This document shows, in pieces, positions 47,464 to 59,434 of a stretch of 64,000 nt of DNA. This stretch comes from Pohlia nutans (Eukaryota; Streptophyta; Bryopsida; Bryales; Mniaceae). Numbering within the stretch: the first letter of the stretch is position 1; the number at the start of each line of letters is the position of its first letter. The notes beneath the pieces are model-generated. The model made no database searches and was not told the origin of the DNA. It worked only from the letters and a program-made list of their open reading frames with translations. The DNA is taken from the NCBI GenBank assembly GCA_022496805.1, contig CM040100.1:12801009-12865008 (forward strand). The letters are read 5' to 3'. A program made the position numbers and the translations under genes.

Positions 47464-50400
47464 ATGCCACGGAGACGCAAAACACCGCGGGAACTTGAAG
47501 AGAGCGCCCGGGCTGAAGCTCTAGCTGAGGCACAAGCAGGGGGGCCAAGACCCTCAGCTCGGGGACCTGCATCGGCTTCGACTTCGGCCCCAGCTCCTGC
47601 TGCTGCCCCCGTACCAGCTCCTGCACAACATGTTCCACAGCAGAATGTTGGAGGGGGAGCCCATGGTCATGGTCAAGGCCACCCTCAGCACGTTGGAGGG
47701 GGAGGCCAAGGCCACGTCCAAGTCCACTCTCAGCAGTTTGGAGGCGGAGGACAGCCCCAGGGTCCTGTTCATCCTCAGCATGTAGGAGGGGGAGGTCAAG
47801 GTCCAGCCTACCCCCATGGTCAGGGGCAAGGCCGCGATGAAGGGAGTAGCAGCGCTCCTCGTGGGCCAGCTAGGGGATCCGGAGGGGGCGAGCGAGGTTC
47901 TGGGAGAAGGGGTGGCAGGGGCCGCTACAATCAAGGTCCACCACATAGTGCACCTCTTTACAACGCTCCTGGCTCCTTCAGTCCTCACCCCGAGCAATAC
48001 AGGGTTCAAGGGGGGCCGGAGTATCATGAAATGCAATCTCAGGGCTATGGACCGCCAATGTATGGAAGACCGGCGAGGCCCTCTCAGCCAGCAATGCCTC
48101 CAGCAGCTAGGCCAATGCAATCAGGGGGACGCGGCCTTCCATATCCTGGCCCGTCATATGGACCTGGCGCAGGCCCTCCTGTTCAAGTTCCTGCCCCCTC
48201 TGCAAGCTATGGGCCAGGTGCTAGTGGAGTTGTTGAGCAGTTTGGCACAATGGTTTTGAGTGGTCCGGGACCTCGTTCCAATGTTCCTATCCAGGATCCT
48301 CCCGTTCCAAGATATGAACAACCGCAAACGCCTCCTCCGCTTTCTAGCAAAGGAGTGAGGTTTCCATTGCGTCCTGGTCAGGGTAGGACTGGTCAGCGGT
48401 GTATGGTGAAGGCTAATCATTTCTTTGCAGAGCTGCCTGACAAAGATCTACACCAATATGATGTGAGTATTTTCGTGTTTCCCAGTGAGTCTTGTATGGT
48501 GGTTCTATGATAGGGTCTCGGAATTTCTCATTGGTTTAAGCTCACAGTAGCGAGCAAGTTATTTCATCGGAAGGTTCCAAATGCGCGTGGATAATATTTT
48601 GTTTTTGCTTGGTCCTGCTTGCTAATGCGGATTCGTATTTTGAATTTTCCAGGTTGCTATCACTCCAGAGGTAACATCGAGGGGAATCAACAGGGCTGTT
48701 ATGGAGCAGCTTGTCAAGCTTTACCGAGAGTCTCATTTAGGCACCAGGCTTCCTGCCTATGATGGTAGAAAAAGTCTGTACACCGCTGGACCTCTCCCAT
48801 TTCAGAGCAAAGAGTTCCAGATTAGTCTGTTGGACGAAGATGATGGAACCCCTCGCCCCAGGTATGGGTTGTTACGGTCGTTCTTTTGAATTCGACCCGA
48901 AAGTGCTCAATATCACCTTCTCCTCTAAAGTCCTTGGGACTTTCTAATATAATTCTGCGTTTGTCTGCAGGAGGGAAAGACCTTTCAAGGTGGTAATTAA
49001 ATTTGCTGCTCGAGCAGATTTGCACCACCTTGGACAGTTTCTTGCTGGACGTCAAGCTGATGCTCCTCAAGAAGCTCTTCAGGTCCTGGATATCGTATTG
49101 AGGGAGCTTCCTACCCACCGGTAAGTGCTCTGGTTGGTTGTAGTGTGGGATATATTTGTGAATTCTTCGATTTTGCTGCTTCTTGTAGGGTTAGTAAGTT
49201 CGAAGTTCAGTTTTGACTTTGTGTGGGATCTTGATGCTCACAGGTACTCTCCCGTGGGACGCTCCTTCTATTCTCCCAATCTGGGCACTCGGCAGCCGTT
49301 AGGCGATGGTCTAGAAAGCTGGCGGGGCTTCTATCAAAGTATTCGGCCCACTCAAATGGGTCTTTCCCTAAACATTGGTAAGTGCCATACTTACCAATGT
49401 GTGATGTTAAAAGAGGTTTTTGGGAGAAGATGTCTTTTCAAAAGTCTTAAAGCGGAAATAATGGTAGGCTCTGTAGTGACTCTTTGGATAGTTACTGTGA
49501 CCTACTAATGACTCTTTCATGCGAAGGCTATGTACTAAAAACTGTTCCGGTATCCTGTGGTTCTGTTTCAGACATGTCTTCCACAGCATTCATAGAACCC
49601 AAGACTGTGATGGAGTTTATAAGGGATCTCCTTAATAAGGAGTTAACCCGTAGTTTGACCGACGCCGATCGCATGAAGGTGTGTTTTTCTTTCACACCCT
49701 TTATTGATCTTTATTGTTTCCGTGGCATTGGAATGTTTACCTTATTTGGTGGCTGATCTGTTTATGTGCATCTAATTTTGTAACTTGTATGCCTTTTTTG
49801 AATTACATGTCTTTGTGGAGAAGGTTGTGTGAGAAATTTTGTGGTTTTCTTACAGATCAAGAAAGCTCTGCGAGGTGTCAAGGTCGAAGTTACTCACAGA
49901 GGGAGTATGCGACGCAAGTACCGCATATCTGGGCTCACCAATCAGGCTACCAATGAATTGGAGTGAGTATCTACTTTTGTGAAGATTACTATTGATTTGT
50001 TTTGTTACATAGAAGTTAAAGCAGAGCTTATCAACTGGTCTTTAATGTGTTGTGTGTGATCAGATTCCCAGTTGACGAGAACGGGACTTTGAAGTCTGTC
50101 ACCGAGTACTTTCGGGAAACGTATAACTATGTTATCCGTCATCCTGCATTACCATGCCTTCAGGTAGGGAATTCTCAGCGTCCCAACTATCTTCCAATGG
50201 AAGTGTGCAAGATCGTGGAAGGTCAGCGATACTCTAAACGCCTGAATGAGCGCCAAATCACGGCCCTTCTCAAAGTTACCTGTCAGCGACCAAGGGACAG
50301 GGAAAGAGATATTATGCAGGTATTTCACTGGGTTTATCAACACAACTGCAACCTCTAGACCACGCTTACACTTTTACTTGATGCATGAATTCATAGTTTT

Positions 50401-53400
50401 CTTTGGTTTCTTATGATCTGATTGTGGATTGCCTGGTGCAGACGGTTCATCACAATGCATATCACCAAGATCCTTACGCTCAGGAGTTTGGGATCAATAT
50501 TAGCAATGAGCTGGCTCAGGTTGAGGCTCGAGTTCTGCCCGCCCCTCGGGTAGGTTCCTGGTCCGTCTGAAATCATGTGATTAGTTATGTTTGTCAAAAG
50601 TAATTTATTTGAACTTATGTTTTCGGTGAATTGTTAATGGTTCATGTTTTTTTAATGCAGCTGAAGTACCATGATACTGGTAGGGAGAAAGAGTGTCTAC
50701 CACAAGTTGGGCAGTGGAACATGATGAACAAGGTTTGTGTTTTTGCTTTTAACAGAGCTGCTAAATTTTCTAGAGATTTTCTTTTTCTATCTTTTTGTGT
50801 TATCTACAATTGCAGTGTTTGTTACCGCACAGAGAGTTGCGTCTTTGTGTCAAAGAGTTACCTCTCCAACGGCAAACAGACGTCTACTATGAGTTCAACA
50901 CCGCTTCCTTAGCACAATAATGGCTGGGCACTAGTAGAAAACCCACCCTCTGAGGTATTCTTGAAAATCTAGCCACAGAATAATTTGTAGGGTTATCGGT
51001 TTACAGAATGGGCGACAAATATATGTAAGTGCTGAAATAATCAAATTTTCACTTATGCTACACGAGCTCGACCTGAACATGATACCAGAATATTCAATTC
51101 CCCTACATAGAATAATATATTTCAGATGAAATAGGTTTATCTTGTATATTATCTGCTTTAATTTTAATCGGAATCTTTGCAAGTATTCTAGGACCTTCGG
51201 CAAACTTGGTTACGTCGAATCTGACCTGTGTATAGGGTTTAATGATAAAGTTTACAGTTGTTACCCGTTCTTGGGCATTTGCATTATGGTCTCATATGAG
51301 TTATGTTTTTATTTCACAGAAAATGGTGAATGGGGGTGTCGTCAACTACTGGGCATGCGTCAATTTCTCCCGTCAAGTTCAGGACAACGTCGCTCGCAGC
51401 TTCTGCCAAGAGCTGGCCCAGATGTGTCAGACATCGGGAATGGTACGCTAATGTTTTCTGCATGTACTCTACTTCTATTTTCTCTCGTACTGAACTACAT
51501 ACTTGTAGTTCTGGTCATTTGTCTGAGTTCATTTTTTCGTGCAAACGTTTCTGTCTGATTTGTCCTTATTTTTTCCTTTTCTAGGGAGGAATGTGTCTAA
51601 CACTGTTTTTTCGCTGTTTTCTGCAGCAATTTAACAGAGACCCCACTGTACCTGTGCAAAGTGTTCGTCCTGAGCACTCGGAAAAGGCTCTGTTTCACCT
51701 CTATGATCAAGTGCTCAAAACGACAGAGGGGAAGGGCTTGGACCTGCTTGTTGCAATTCTTCCTGACAACAATGGACCTTTATATGGTATGTACAAGTTA
51801 TGTTTCTAGATTGATTACAGGAGTCTGAAACGACAGGACCTACGTTGGTTGCATATGGTCTGTATATCAAAAAGATTCAGTGGATCACTTAACTTTTACA
51901 ATGCATGATGTGTGTAGGTGATCTAAAGAAGCAGTGTGAGACTGTACTCGGTGTGGTTTCACAGTGTTGTTTGACCAAGCATGTCTTTAAGATGAGCAAA
52001 CAGTACTTGGCAAACGTGGCCCTGAAAATTAATGTTAAGGTATTATCACTACCCACTCCTGATCTTATGTGCATGATTGCTGAATTCCAATGCATTATCC
52101 TTTTAGTGAGGGAACTGATCTGGCCATCTTGTATTCTGACTATTCAATTCAGGTTGGTGGCCGGAATACTGTCCTGGTGGATGCACTTACCCGGAAGATT
52201 CCGCTTGTCAGCGATATTCCCACCATTATATTTGGTGCAGATGTTACTCATCCTCACCCTGGGGAGGATTCAAGCCCTTCCATAGCTGCAGTAAGTTGGT
52301 GTCTCTGGCAGTTCATTGTGTTTCATGTTGTTGTTGAAGTCTGTGTTGTGGACGTTTCTTTGCGTTAACTTCAATTCTGCACGCAGGTGGTAGCTTCGCA
52401 GGACTGGCCGGAGGTCACAAAGTATGCTGGTTTAGTATGTGCCCAAGCTCATCGCCAAGAGTTGATCCAGGACCTCTATAAAGAGTGGAAGGATCCTGTG
52501 AAAGGGACAATGACTGGAGGGATGATCAAGTAAGTAATTATCGAGACTGAGACTCTTGGTCTTCAGCAGTTGATTTCTTCATTCACTATCTTGTAATTGG
52601 TTATGAATGCTTCTGTGTCCTTCTACAGGGAACTCCTCATCTCTTTCCGGCGAGCAACTGGTGAAAAGCCTCTGCGCATCATCTTTTACAGGTGTGTTTC
52701 CATAGAATTTCCCCTAATTTGCTGATCACTGCTAGTGCTTGTCTTCATTTGTCGCTGATGATGTTCTGCCTTTTGATAGGTTCCAGTAAATCCCTAGATC
52801 TGGATTGATAATATGCACCCCCTTGATCTAGATGGCAGTTTGTTAATCAGGTTTTTGGTTGGATGCAGAGATGGAGTGAGTGAAGGCCAGTTTTACCAGG
52901 TTCTACTATATGAGCTTGACGCAATCAGGAAAGCCTGTGCCTCCCTTGAGCCTGATTACCAGCCTCCAGTCACGTTTGTAGTCGTGCAGAAAAGGCACCA
53001 CACTCGTTTATTTGCCAGCAACCACAACGACAATCGCACGACTGACAGAAGTGGCAACATTTTACCAGGTTCAGTGCAGAATTTCTGAATCATTGTTGCA
53101 TCTACAGTATTTTTCATGAATGTAGATACTTTAGCAAAGAAACTAACTGTTGTCTCTGGATTTCTCCCTATTTTCCTGAAGTGGTATTTCCAGAATCAGC
53201 AAGATAGTTGATTGGGTTTCCATATTTTATATTTTGGCGTTTTCTAATGCAGGGACGGTTGTGGATTCAAAGATTTGCCACCCGACTGAGTTTGACTTCT
53301 ATCTCTGCAGTCATGCTGGGATTCAGGTCTGTGCCCATTCGAGATCTGGTTATATTTATGTGTTGTTTTACGAGGTAGAATCTGGTGTGGGTGAGAGAGT

Positions 53401-54153
53401 TGCAGTTGAAACTTGTTATCATTGGCCTTTCAGTCTGTTTTAAGAATTTCCTGGAGGTTAATATGTTCAGTTATTAATATTTGTATTTGTCGGCACAGGG
53501 GACTAGTCGACCTGCACACTATCACGTACTGTGGGATGAGAATAAGTTCTCTGCTGACAGTTTGCAATCCCTTACAAACAACCTCTGCTACACGTAAGTT
53601 ATTTTGCCATTTCAGAGTAGTTTCTTTTTTTAGTGCAATAGTGATGTGGATTGGCTCGTGTTTAGAAGATAAAGTCACGTGGTTAGTGTTGTCACGACCA
53701 AGTCTTCCGCATGTTCTCTCTTGGTTGTTTGAGTAGTCGTATTTACTTTCTGTGTTACTGTATGTGGATGCAGGTATGCACGGTGCACACGTTCAGTATC
53801 AATCGGTATGTTTAAATAACCTACACCCTGGCTTGCGTCATCAATTTTGTAGTTGCTTTTGTACTTCAACTCTCGTTTTAATTTATGTTTAATTTACACT
53901 AATATGATGTGCAACCTTTTCTTCTGCAGTTCCTCCAGCATATTATGCCCATTTAGCTGCATTCCGTGCTCGGTTTTACATGGATCCAGAAGCCTCAGAC
54001 ACTGGGTCGGTAACCAGTGGACTTGGCGGGGCAAATCGAAGCCAGTTCACTGGATCCACTGCTGGTCGCACCAATCGGGTTTCTGGGGGTATTGCCGTGC
54101 GCCCACTTCCTCCTCTCAAGGAGAACGTTAAGAGGGTTATGTTCTATTGCTAG
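47464..54153 (+). CDS. AGO1: ARGONAUTE 1 clade protein, small-RNA-guided RNA slicer
   Basis: Twenty in-phase exons: 47464-48462, 48653-48861, 48971-49120, 49244-49377, 49572-49678, 49856-49962, 50064-50319, 50442-50549, 50661-50732, 51320-51442, 51627-51786, 51918-52039, 52153-52290, 52387-52529, 52629-52691, 52869-53068, 53253-53326, 53499-53593, 53774-53805, 53930-54153. They give 1171 residues (Arabidopsis AGO1 is about 1050). The extra length is the N-terminus: Ala/Pro-rich, then Gly/Gln/His repeats (about 60-120), an RGG-like patch (about 130-160) and Gly/Pro/Tyr-rich sequence to about 300. N, PAZ (roughly 500-640), MID and PIWI domains follow. Slicer residues are intact: Asp879 (GADVTHP), Glu920 (HRQE), Asp965 (YRDGVSEG) and His1105 (AYYAH). 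The C-terminus is RVMFYC as in AGO1 proteins. It binds miRNAs/siRNAs and cleaves or represses target RNAs. The ATG at 47464 opens the only long frame continuous with the N domain. Confidence 0.97.
47641..47820 (+). repeat. In-frame minisatellite in AGO1 exon 1
   Basis: Four imperfect copies of a roughly 42-48-bp unit encode [13 protein letters not shown] and [12 protein letters not shown] peptides. The DNA unit is seen in CAGCA(C/T)GT(T/A)GGAGGGGGAGG. Repeat slippage probably lengthened this N-terminal tail. Confidence 0.85.
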
Positions 54154-54658
54154 TGTATTCACTGAGTTTGGGCTTGTATAGCTGTAGTATGTCCAATTTT
54201 GAGATTGACTGTCGTCGTCCTTCAATGAAGCTGCTCAGCATAGGCTTCAATCGCTAAGAATAGCAGAAGGTAGGGGTAGGGATGGGCAATATTTTATTAT
54301 TGCATTTTGTAAGAATGTAGTTGGGTTGGTGTGTTCTGTTTTGGAAGGCAAACACTGCAGCATGTGGAGGTCATATTTTATTATCACTCTTTCTGAGCCA
54401 ACCGTTTCAGTTGCGCATCAGTTGGCCCAGCTTTTGTGACTTTTTTTCCAGGACATAGCGTATAGACAGACTGAATGGATATACGAGTGGGTAGCCTTCA
54501 AGAATCTGACTCAGTTTAGTTGCCTTTACACTTAGGTGATTGACCTGGGCTGGTTCTTGGCACTTATGTCTACATTTTATAAGATCTGTTTCATATTGTG
54601 GTGCATTATTTATAATTTTGACTGATTGATTCAGATACAGTATTGCAATTGAATGATA
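54154..54658 (+). other. AGO1 3' UTR and downstream spacer
   Basis: Balanced composition persists to about 54540 and then turns AT-rich, consistent with a 3' UTR of a few hundred bases. The polyadenylation site is not pinned. Confidence 0.4.
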
Positions 54659-55600
54659 TTAACCCTTCAGCGTGGGGCCATGTTTACCATTTTCCAGTCA
54701 AACGCTTATTTTCACGTAGTATCTAATTTGAAATAAAAATGGTCTCATTCTGCCTCAAATGAAAATGGCAGTCCCTGCCTTGGCTTTCCTGGATCAGGCT
54801 TTCGCCCATTGATGGTGTGGACTATTCCGAATAGTCCTTCATCAGTAGCTAACTGCACAGGCATGAGGTGATGAGTAGAATGCATGAAGGCTAATGGATG
54901 TTATGGTTCTTAAAGAGCTATCTTATCTTCTACTTTCTAGTTCCATTTACGGTTCTTCAAAATTGTTAAAATTGCGTTTTGTACAGCACTTTAAAACTCA
55001 GAGCCCTAAAATTCCAATATACATATCACCTACATCTTGTTGTTCATCACCTACACCTTGTTGTTCCTGTGCAACTCGATATTATGTCGATATTCTCAGT
55101 AGTTGGCAATCATATTTTCTTAGTGTGAAACAACAGACGTGTCTCAAACTCACAAGTGTTTCTTTGAAACGGTGAACTTAATACATGAAAAAATGTGGAT
55201 ATACTTACTGTGACTGACGATACCCTATGGTACACGATATCTATTATTATTTCAAAGTCATACCAAAAGCTATATCATATTCAAATCCACTCCTGTCTTA
55301 TCTTTTTTTGACATACTGAAAACCGTTAAAACTGGTAACTTTGCATTTGGATGCTGATCAAAACGACATTGTGGCGTAGTAGCCTTGTAGGCAATAAATG
55401 CTATTGTTAGTGCATTGTTAAGCGCATGTGAGTGGACAGTTTTTACATATTTAATTTAATACAAAACAGTAGGTTCAATATAAATGGATCATAGTTTCTT
55501 TTGGAGTACAAATGGAACATTTTTCTTCTACTGCAAAATGAACCATAACAACGGTGTCTTTTTTTTCATTTAAAAAAAAAATTCAAAGGTTAAGGAAGAA
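54659..55600. other. Spacer starting with a solo TTAA-type end
   Basis: TTAA then CCCTTCAGCGTGGGGCC at 54659 looks like a left end of the TTAA family, but no partner was found. The rest has no recognisable gene; a 93-codon plus-strand frame at 54894-55175 is Ser/Tyr/Cys-rich and probably chance. Confidence 0.45.
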
Positions 55601-55650
55601 ACGAAGAGCGGGTGGTTGTAGTTCCAATACTTGGCTACCGTCCATATTGG

Positions 55651-55946
55651 CTAAATGAATTGAAGGCAAGGAGTTGCAATCAAACCTTTCTGAAGGCAAC
55701 CAATTCCTAATTCTCTCTTTCTTATGACTTGAACTTTCATCCATGCTACTTTGCCATTGTCAATAAGAGTCTCCCATAAGTTGTGTTGAAGCTTGTGAGT
55801 CGACCTATCCTCGCTACGAAACACCTTATCGTTGCGGGCGGTCCAAGAAAACCACATGACTGCAGTCCTAAGTAAGGTTCAGACATAGAAGGTGGCGTTG
55901 TATCGTTGGGGAAGGGGTGTACAGAAGACAAAGATATTGTTTCCAA
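55651..55946 (-). pseudogene. Possible LINE-type reverse-transcriptase tail remnant
   Basis: On the minus strand MWFSWTARNDKVFRSED resembles the W-x-x-W-x-x-RN-x-x-VF signature that follows the zf-RVT region in plant LINE polyproteins. Only about 65 residues are present and no RT core is visible, so this is a tentative relic. Confidence 0.35.
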
Positions 55947-55999
55947 GATAAACGAGGGTGTGGACCCATCGATTCTCCGACTAGCTTGTGGATTATACT

Positions 56000-56572
56000 T
56001 TAACCCCTAAATGCCTAGAGTCTCCAAATTCGGTAGTTTTGCAAAGATGCATTATAAAATGCAACTAAAAGGGATATTTCGAACTTAATGTATGAATAAA
56101 AGTTGTACATTATGAATTTTAGATTCTATCCATACGGTTAGATCTATGATTGCTATCACCAATATTTTGGTATAAAATTTGAAACTCAAAATTCGAAATT
56201 CTTTTGTAATTCGATTACGAATAGGATATTGACAATTTGTAAATGAAATTTGTTGTGATTGGTTAAAATGTAATACTCTAAGTGTAGTGATTTTGGGAGA
56301 TTTTTTGGTTGCTTAATTTTATGAGTTGAATTTTTCAAAAGCACTTTTACATTGAAATCTTCGAAATTTTGGGTGAATCACTACAACATATAATGAGGCA
56401 TAAAAATTTCACAAATCATCCCCTTTCTAATTGGATCACACATTCATGAAGCTAACTTCCCATAGAATCTAGAGTAAAAATCCACAATGCGAAAAGTGTA
56501 TGACGGATGAGAAAACATGGATGAAATCTGTACATCGTCCAAAAAATGGACGCTCAAGCAGTTAGGGGTTAA
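56000..56572 (+). mobile_element. Intact TTAA-flanked piggyBac-like MITE, 573 bp
   Basis: Bounded by TTAA at 56000-56003 and 56569-56572. The left end is CCCCTAAATGCCTAGAG and the reverse-complemented right end CCCCTAACTGCTTGAG. Close to the right end CGTCCAAAAAATGGACG forms a hairpin next to GTACAT. It is the best-preserved reference for the copies at 19671-21001 and 31470-32224. No reading frame of note. Confidence 0.88.
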
Positions 56573-56666
56573 GCATCATCGTGTCCGAGGGCATGTGTGA
56601 AATCGATGCAATGGCATCTCTAATATTGCATGGTTACAACTCGGGCACAAATATGAGATGGCGTCG

Positions 56667-57347
56667 TTAATCCTTAAATGACAAAGGTGTAAGGGCAAAA
56701 CCTAGATGTGTTATAAAAATTTAATCCTGCAACTTTGATGAAGTTTGGTCCAAAAAAGAAAATGAGAAGCATGATGTTTAGTAATTCTTTGTACGGTCAG
56801 AATTTAAAAAAATGTTTTAGATGCTCATTTAATGAATTTAGAAGCATTTACCATTTAATATTCATCAAAATTACAAAATTTGTTTTTAGAATGTGAAATT
56901 TGGTATGATTAGTTAAAACTAGACATTCTATTCTAAAATTTAAAAAGGAAATTTTTTCAAAGGATATAACATCATTACTTTCCTGAAATAGTAAGTTTTA
57001 TAACATTAGGACAATGTTGAGGTGTTTGTTTTTGAAAAACTATCCTCAGTGGAGTTTAACATGATTTTCCAATGCAATTTGAATTATGTCATTCTGAGTT
57101 AAACTCCATGCAGGAGAATTTTCAAAGTGGATCACCTCAATACTGTCTTGGTGTTCTAAAATTTGCTATTTGGAGAAAAAAATGATGTTCCCTCCATTGT
57201 TTCTTTTGCTTTTTGAGTTTTACAATAGATAAACCAAAATTAACTAATTATGCTAAATTTAAAACTCTAAAAGTGAAAATTATAATTTATACCAATTTTC
57301 AGAGGTTAATGCTTTTAAATTCATTAAAGAAACATCTAAAGTTTTTT
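56667..57347. repeat. Large imperfect inverted repeat, arms about 250 bp
   Basis: The left arm (56806-57060) and right arm (57098-57347) align in inverted orientation over almost their whole length, with GGAGTTTAAC / GTTAAACTCC closing a loop of about 37 bp. Shared words include TTTAATGAATTTA(G/A)AAGCATT and GTTGAGGTG / GTATTGAGGTG. A TTAA plus TCCTTAAATGAC at 56667 may be its left terminus. The left arm is related to 40458-40860, so this seems to be a foldback derivative of that TTAA element. Confidence 0.75.
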
Positions 57348-57876
57348 CTGGGACTTGAGTCACTAAGTCCGGGCCAGAATAGCCAGGAATTGGAGGCCCA
57401 TCTTGAAGACTTCCTAGCTATACTAAAGACAACTGAACTCTGGGAAGGGTTTGAAGACGACTTGATCAAATATAAAATTGCTGAAGATGAAAGGTGGTCT
57501 CGAGAAGTTAAAGTATCTGAAGAGATAGGAGGTTTGAGGGATACAGAGGAAGAGGGCACAATAAAAAAAATCAGATGCAAATCTGGAGGAGAGCATAGTA
57601 GTGCATGAGACCCCAGAACTGAAAAGAGAACATCAAACCGAGAACCAAATAATAAACCCAGAAGAGGCTGAAAAAACAAACATGAAAAAGCTAAAGCCTC
57701 TTTAAAGCTGGACGAAAAAAGACACCAGAAAACGGGTAGCCCTCATAGTAGCTCGGGGAAAAAACACCAGGCATGCACCTCAGCTAAGGACTAGGCGAAA
57801 ACCGTCGCCAATTTGGGCAACCATTACCGGGCAATCCAGTCTCCATCATATAACTTTTGACGCTGTAACTGCAACA
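57348..57876 (+). other. Coding-like segment, possible mobile-element fragment
   Basis: A frame running to 57608 encodes an acidic, helical stretch containing LEAHLEDFLAILKTTELWEG and DDLIKYKIAEDERWSREVK before a stop. Composition is protein-like and unlike flanking DNA. It abuts the inverted repeat abruptly, as inserted DNA would. I recognise no family; a gag or transposon accessory fragment is possible. Confidence 0.3.
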
Positions 57877-58108
57877 TTAACCCTTAAAAGGCCCTTGGGG
57901 TCCCTCTCTACAACCTGCATTTAGCCTTATAATTGTTCAATTGTGATATACTATACAAATTGTGATATAATGGTTAATACATATTATCACAATTATCAAT
58001 TTTGCTTTGTACTGAAAAGTGTTTGGTCATTGTTGTTTTGATCAAACACCATCAAATACAAAATATACTATACGGTCACAAAGGGCTTTCGGGCCGTTCA
58101 AGGGTTAA
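57877..58108. mobile_element. TTAA-flanked piggyBac-like MITE, 232 bp
   Basis: Bounded by TTAA at 57877-57880 and 58105-58108. The left end CCCTTAAAAGGCCC and the reverse-complemented right end CCCTTGAACGGCCC agree at 12 of 14 positions. CGGTCACAAAGGGCTTTCGGG near the right end is a relative of the 233-bp element at 21583. No coding capacity. Confidence 0.85.
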
Positions 58109-58253
58109 TGTCATGGCTAGGGCATTCTACCATTTCTTGGAGTGATTTACTAGCAGAATTAGCCTCCCGAAGCAGCTACTGATTTTGCCAGCAGAATCGG
58201 CCGTTACTGCAATTTCAAATTCTTTTAATACCCTGGCCCCTGACCTTAACGCC

Positions 58254-58355
58254 AGAGAGCGGGCTGTATGGGCAGATTCCTGCATTAACGCTTGGTCCCA
58301 GGCTCGCCTATAACCTCGCGGTAATGCTGGAATTTGCCCATACGGCCCGCTCTCT
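58254..58355. ncRNA. MIR-like 38-bp hairpin candidate
   Basis: Arms 58254-58291 and 58318-58355 pair over 38 positions with two G:U wobbles and two mismatches around a 26-nt loop. The segment is GC-balanced in an AT-rich region, and pairing is near-continuous from AGAGAGCGGGCTGTATGGGC onward. Stem length and pairing quality would satisfy the size of a short plant miRNA precursor, but the arm sequences match no conserved miRNA family I know. A small foldback transposon remains possible. Confidence 0.35.
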
Positions 58356-58661
58356 AGTACAATTCCAACCATTGAAGGGGAGGGGGAGGGGGAGAGACAA
58401 TTGATATCGGTGGGCTAGTTCAGTCAATGTCTAGAAATCATATGCTTCTTCATTCCACACTTGAGTGATCATCACCAACTCGCAAAATGCAAGTTGGCGG
58501 GCTCTGTCCATCGCAGAAGCCCACCAAAGATTTGTGTTAAGAACGTCATCCGCAAATTTTGGTTCCACCGGTTCTGTTGCCACATATAAGCAAGTTTTCA
58601 GTATAGTTGTGTGATATTGTTAGAGTGAACATTTTTTACATATTTACATATTGTGATAGAA
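58356..58661. other. Spacer
   Basis: A purine run (GGGGAGGGGGAGGGGGAG) lies at 58376-58393. Nothing else recognised. Confidence 0.5.
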
Positions 58662-59342
58662 CCCCGTGGCTTTAGAAGGGAGCTCTAGATTTATCCTAGG
58701 ATTCTTTTCGGCCAACACAACAACACTCTAAATAAATCTAAATAATAAGCGGCCCTCCAGTGTTCTCTAGATTTATCTAAAGTGTTGTCAAAAAATATTT
58801 CTATGGACGAATTAGCCTAAACCGTCTAGAATTAATCATAACCATAACCATTTATTTTTATGATTTAAAAAAATTATAACCTTTTGTAATTGGCCAATTC
58901 CATTTAGAATCAATCATAACCTTTTTTTTAATAATCAATTTTTTTTATAACCCTTTATAGTTATAATTATTATTTATTTATTTATTTGTTTTCTTTTTTT
59001 TAAGAAATAATTGGGGAAGTAGGAAGAAGTCCAAGGGGTGCACTCAACATTATGTTTGAGAATCACGTGCATTCATGACCCCCTCTAAAAACCCCCTTGT
59101 ATACGATGAATTACATGGCTAAAAATCTTTGTACATAGATCTATTCCATTCTAAATATATGTTTAATGTAAGTATATGTTTATATTTTCAGCTCTTGATA
59201 TGTTTATTGTATGTATATGTCATACAAAAATGTTCAAATTAATACCTCTTTTGTGTACTTGTGTATACTTGTACGTGTTTAGCACATTGCACCCCGAGAA
59301 AGAGGATGGGATAAATCTAGAGCTCCCTTCTCCGACCACAAG
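58662..59342. mobile_element. TIR element with GAAGGGAGCTCTAGATTTAT ends, 681 bp
   Basis: The left end (CCGTGGC-TTTA-GAAGGGAGCTCTAG) and the reverse-complemented right end (CTTGTGGTCGGA-GAAGGGAGCTCTAG) match over about 30 bp. A third copy of the same end lies at 8192. Target duplication is not evident. The AT-rich interior encodes nothing. The superfamily is not assigned. Confidence 0.75.
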
Positions 59343-59434
59343 ATTCTAGTTTAATGAAGGGAATAAAATGTACCTAAAAATAGACAATACAAATAATGCA
59401 GATTTTGCATAAATGTTGAGGGATAATTTCCATT

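Noticed and set aside
47553..47580. A possible miR168 target site in AGO1 exon 1 (GACCTGCA core)
   Set aside because: Only an 8-base core matches the expected complement; the part opposite the miRNA seed does not pair, so the similarity is within chance for this GC-rich exon.
47816..48259. Overlapping 147- and 188-codon frames across AGO1 exon 1
   Set aside because: They are shadows of the GC-rich AGO1 coding frame on other frames and the opposite strand.
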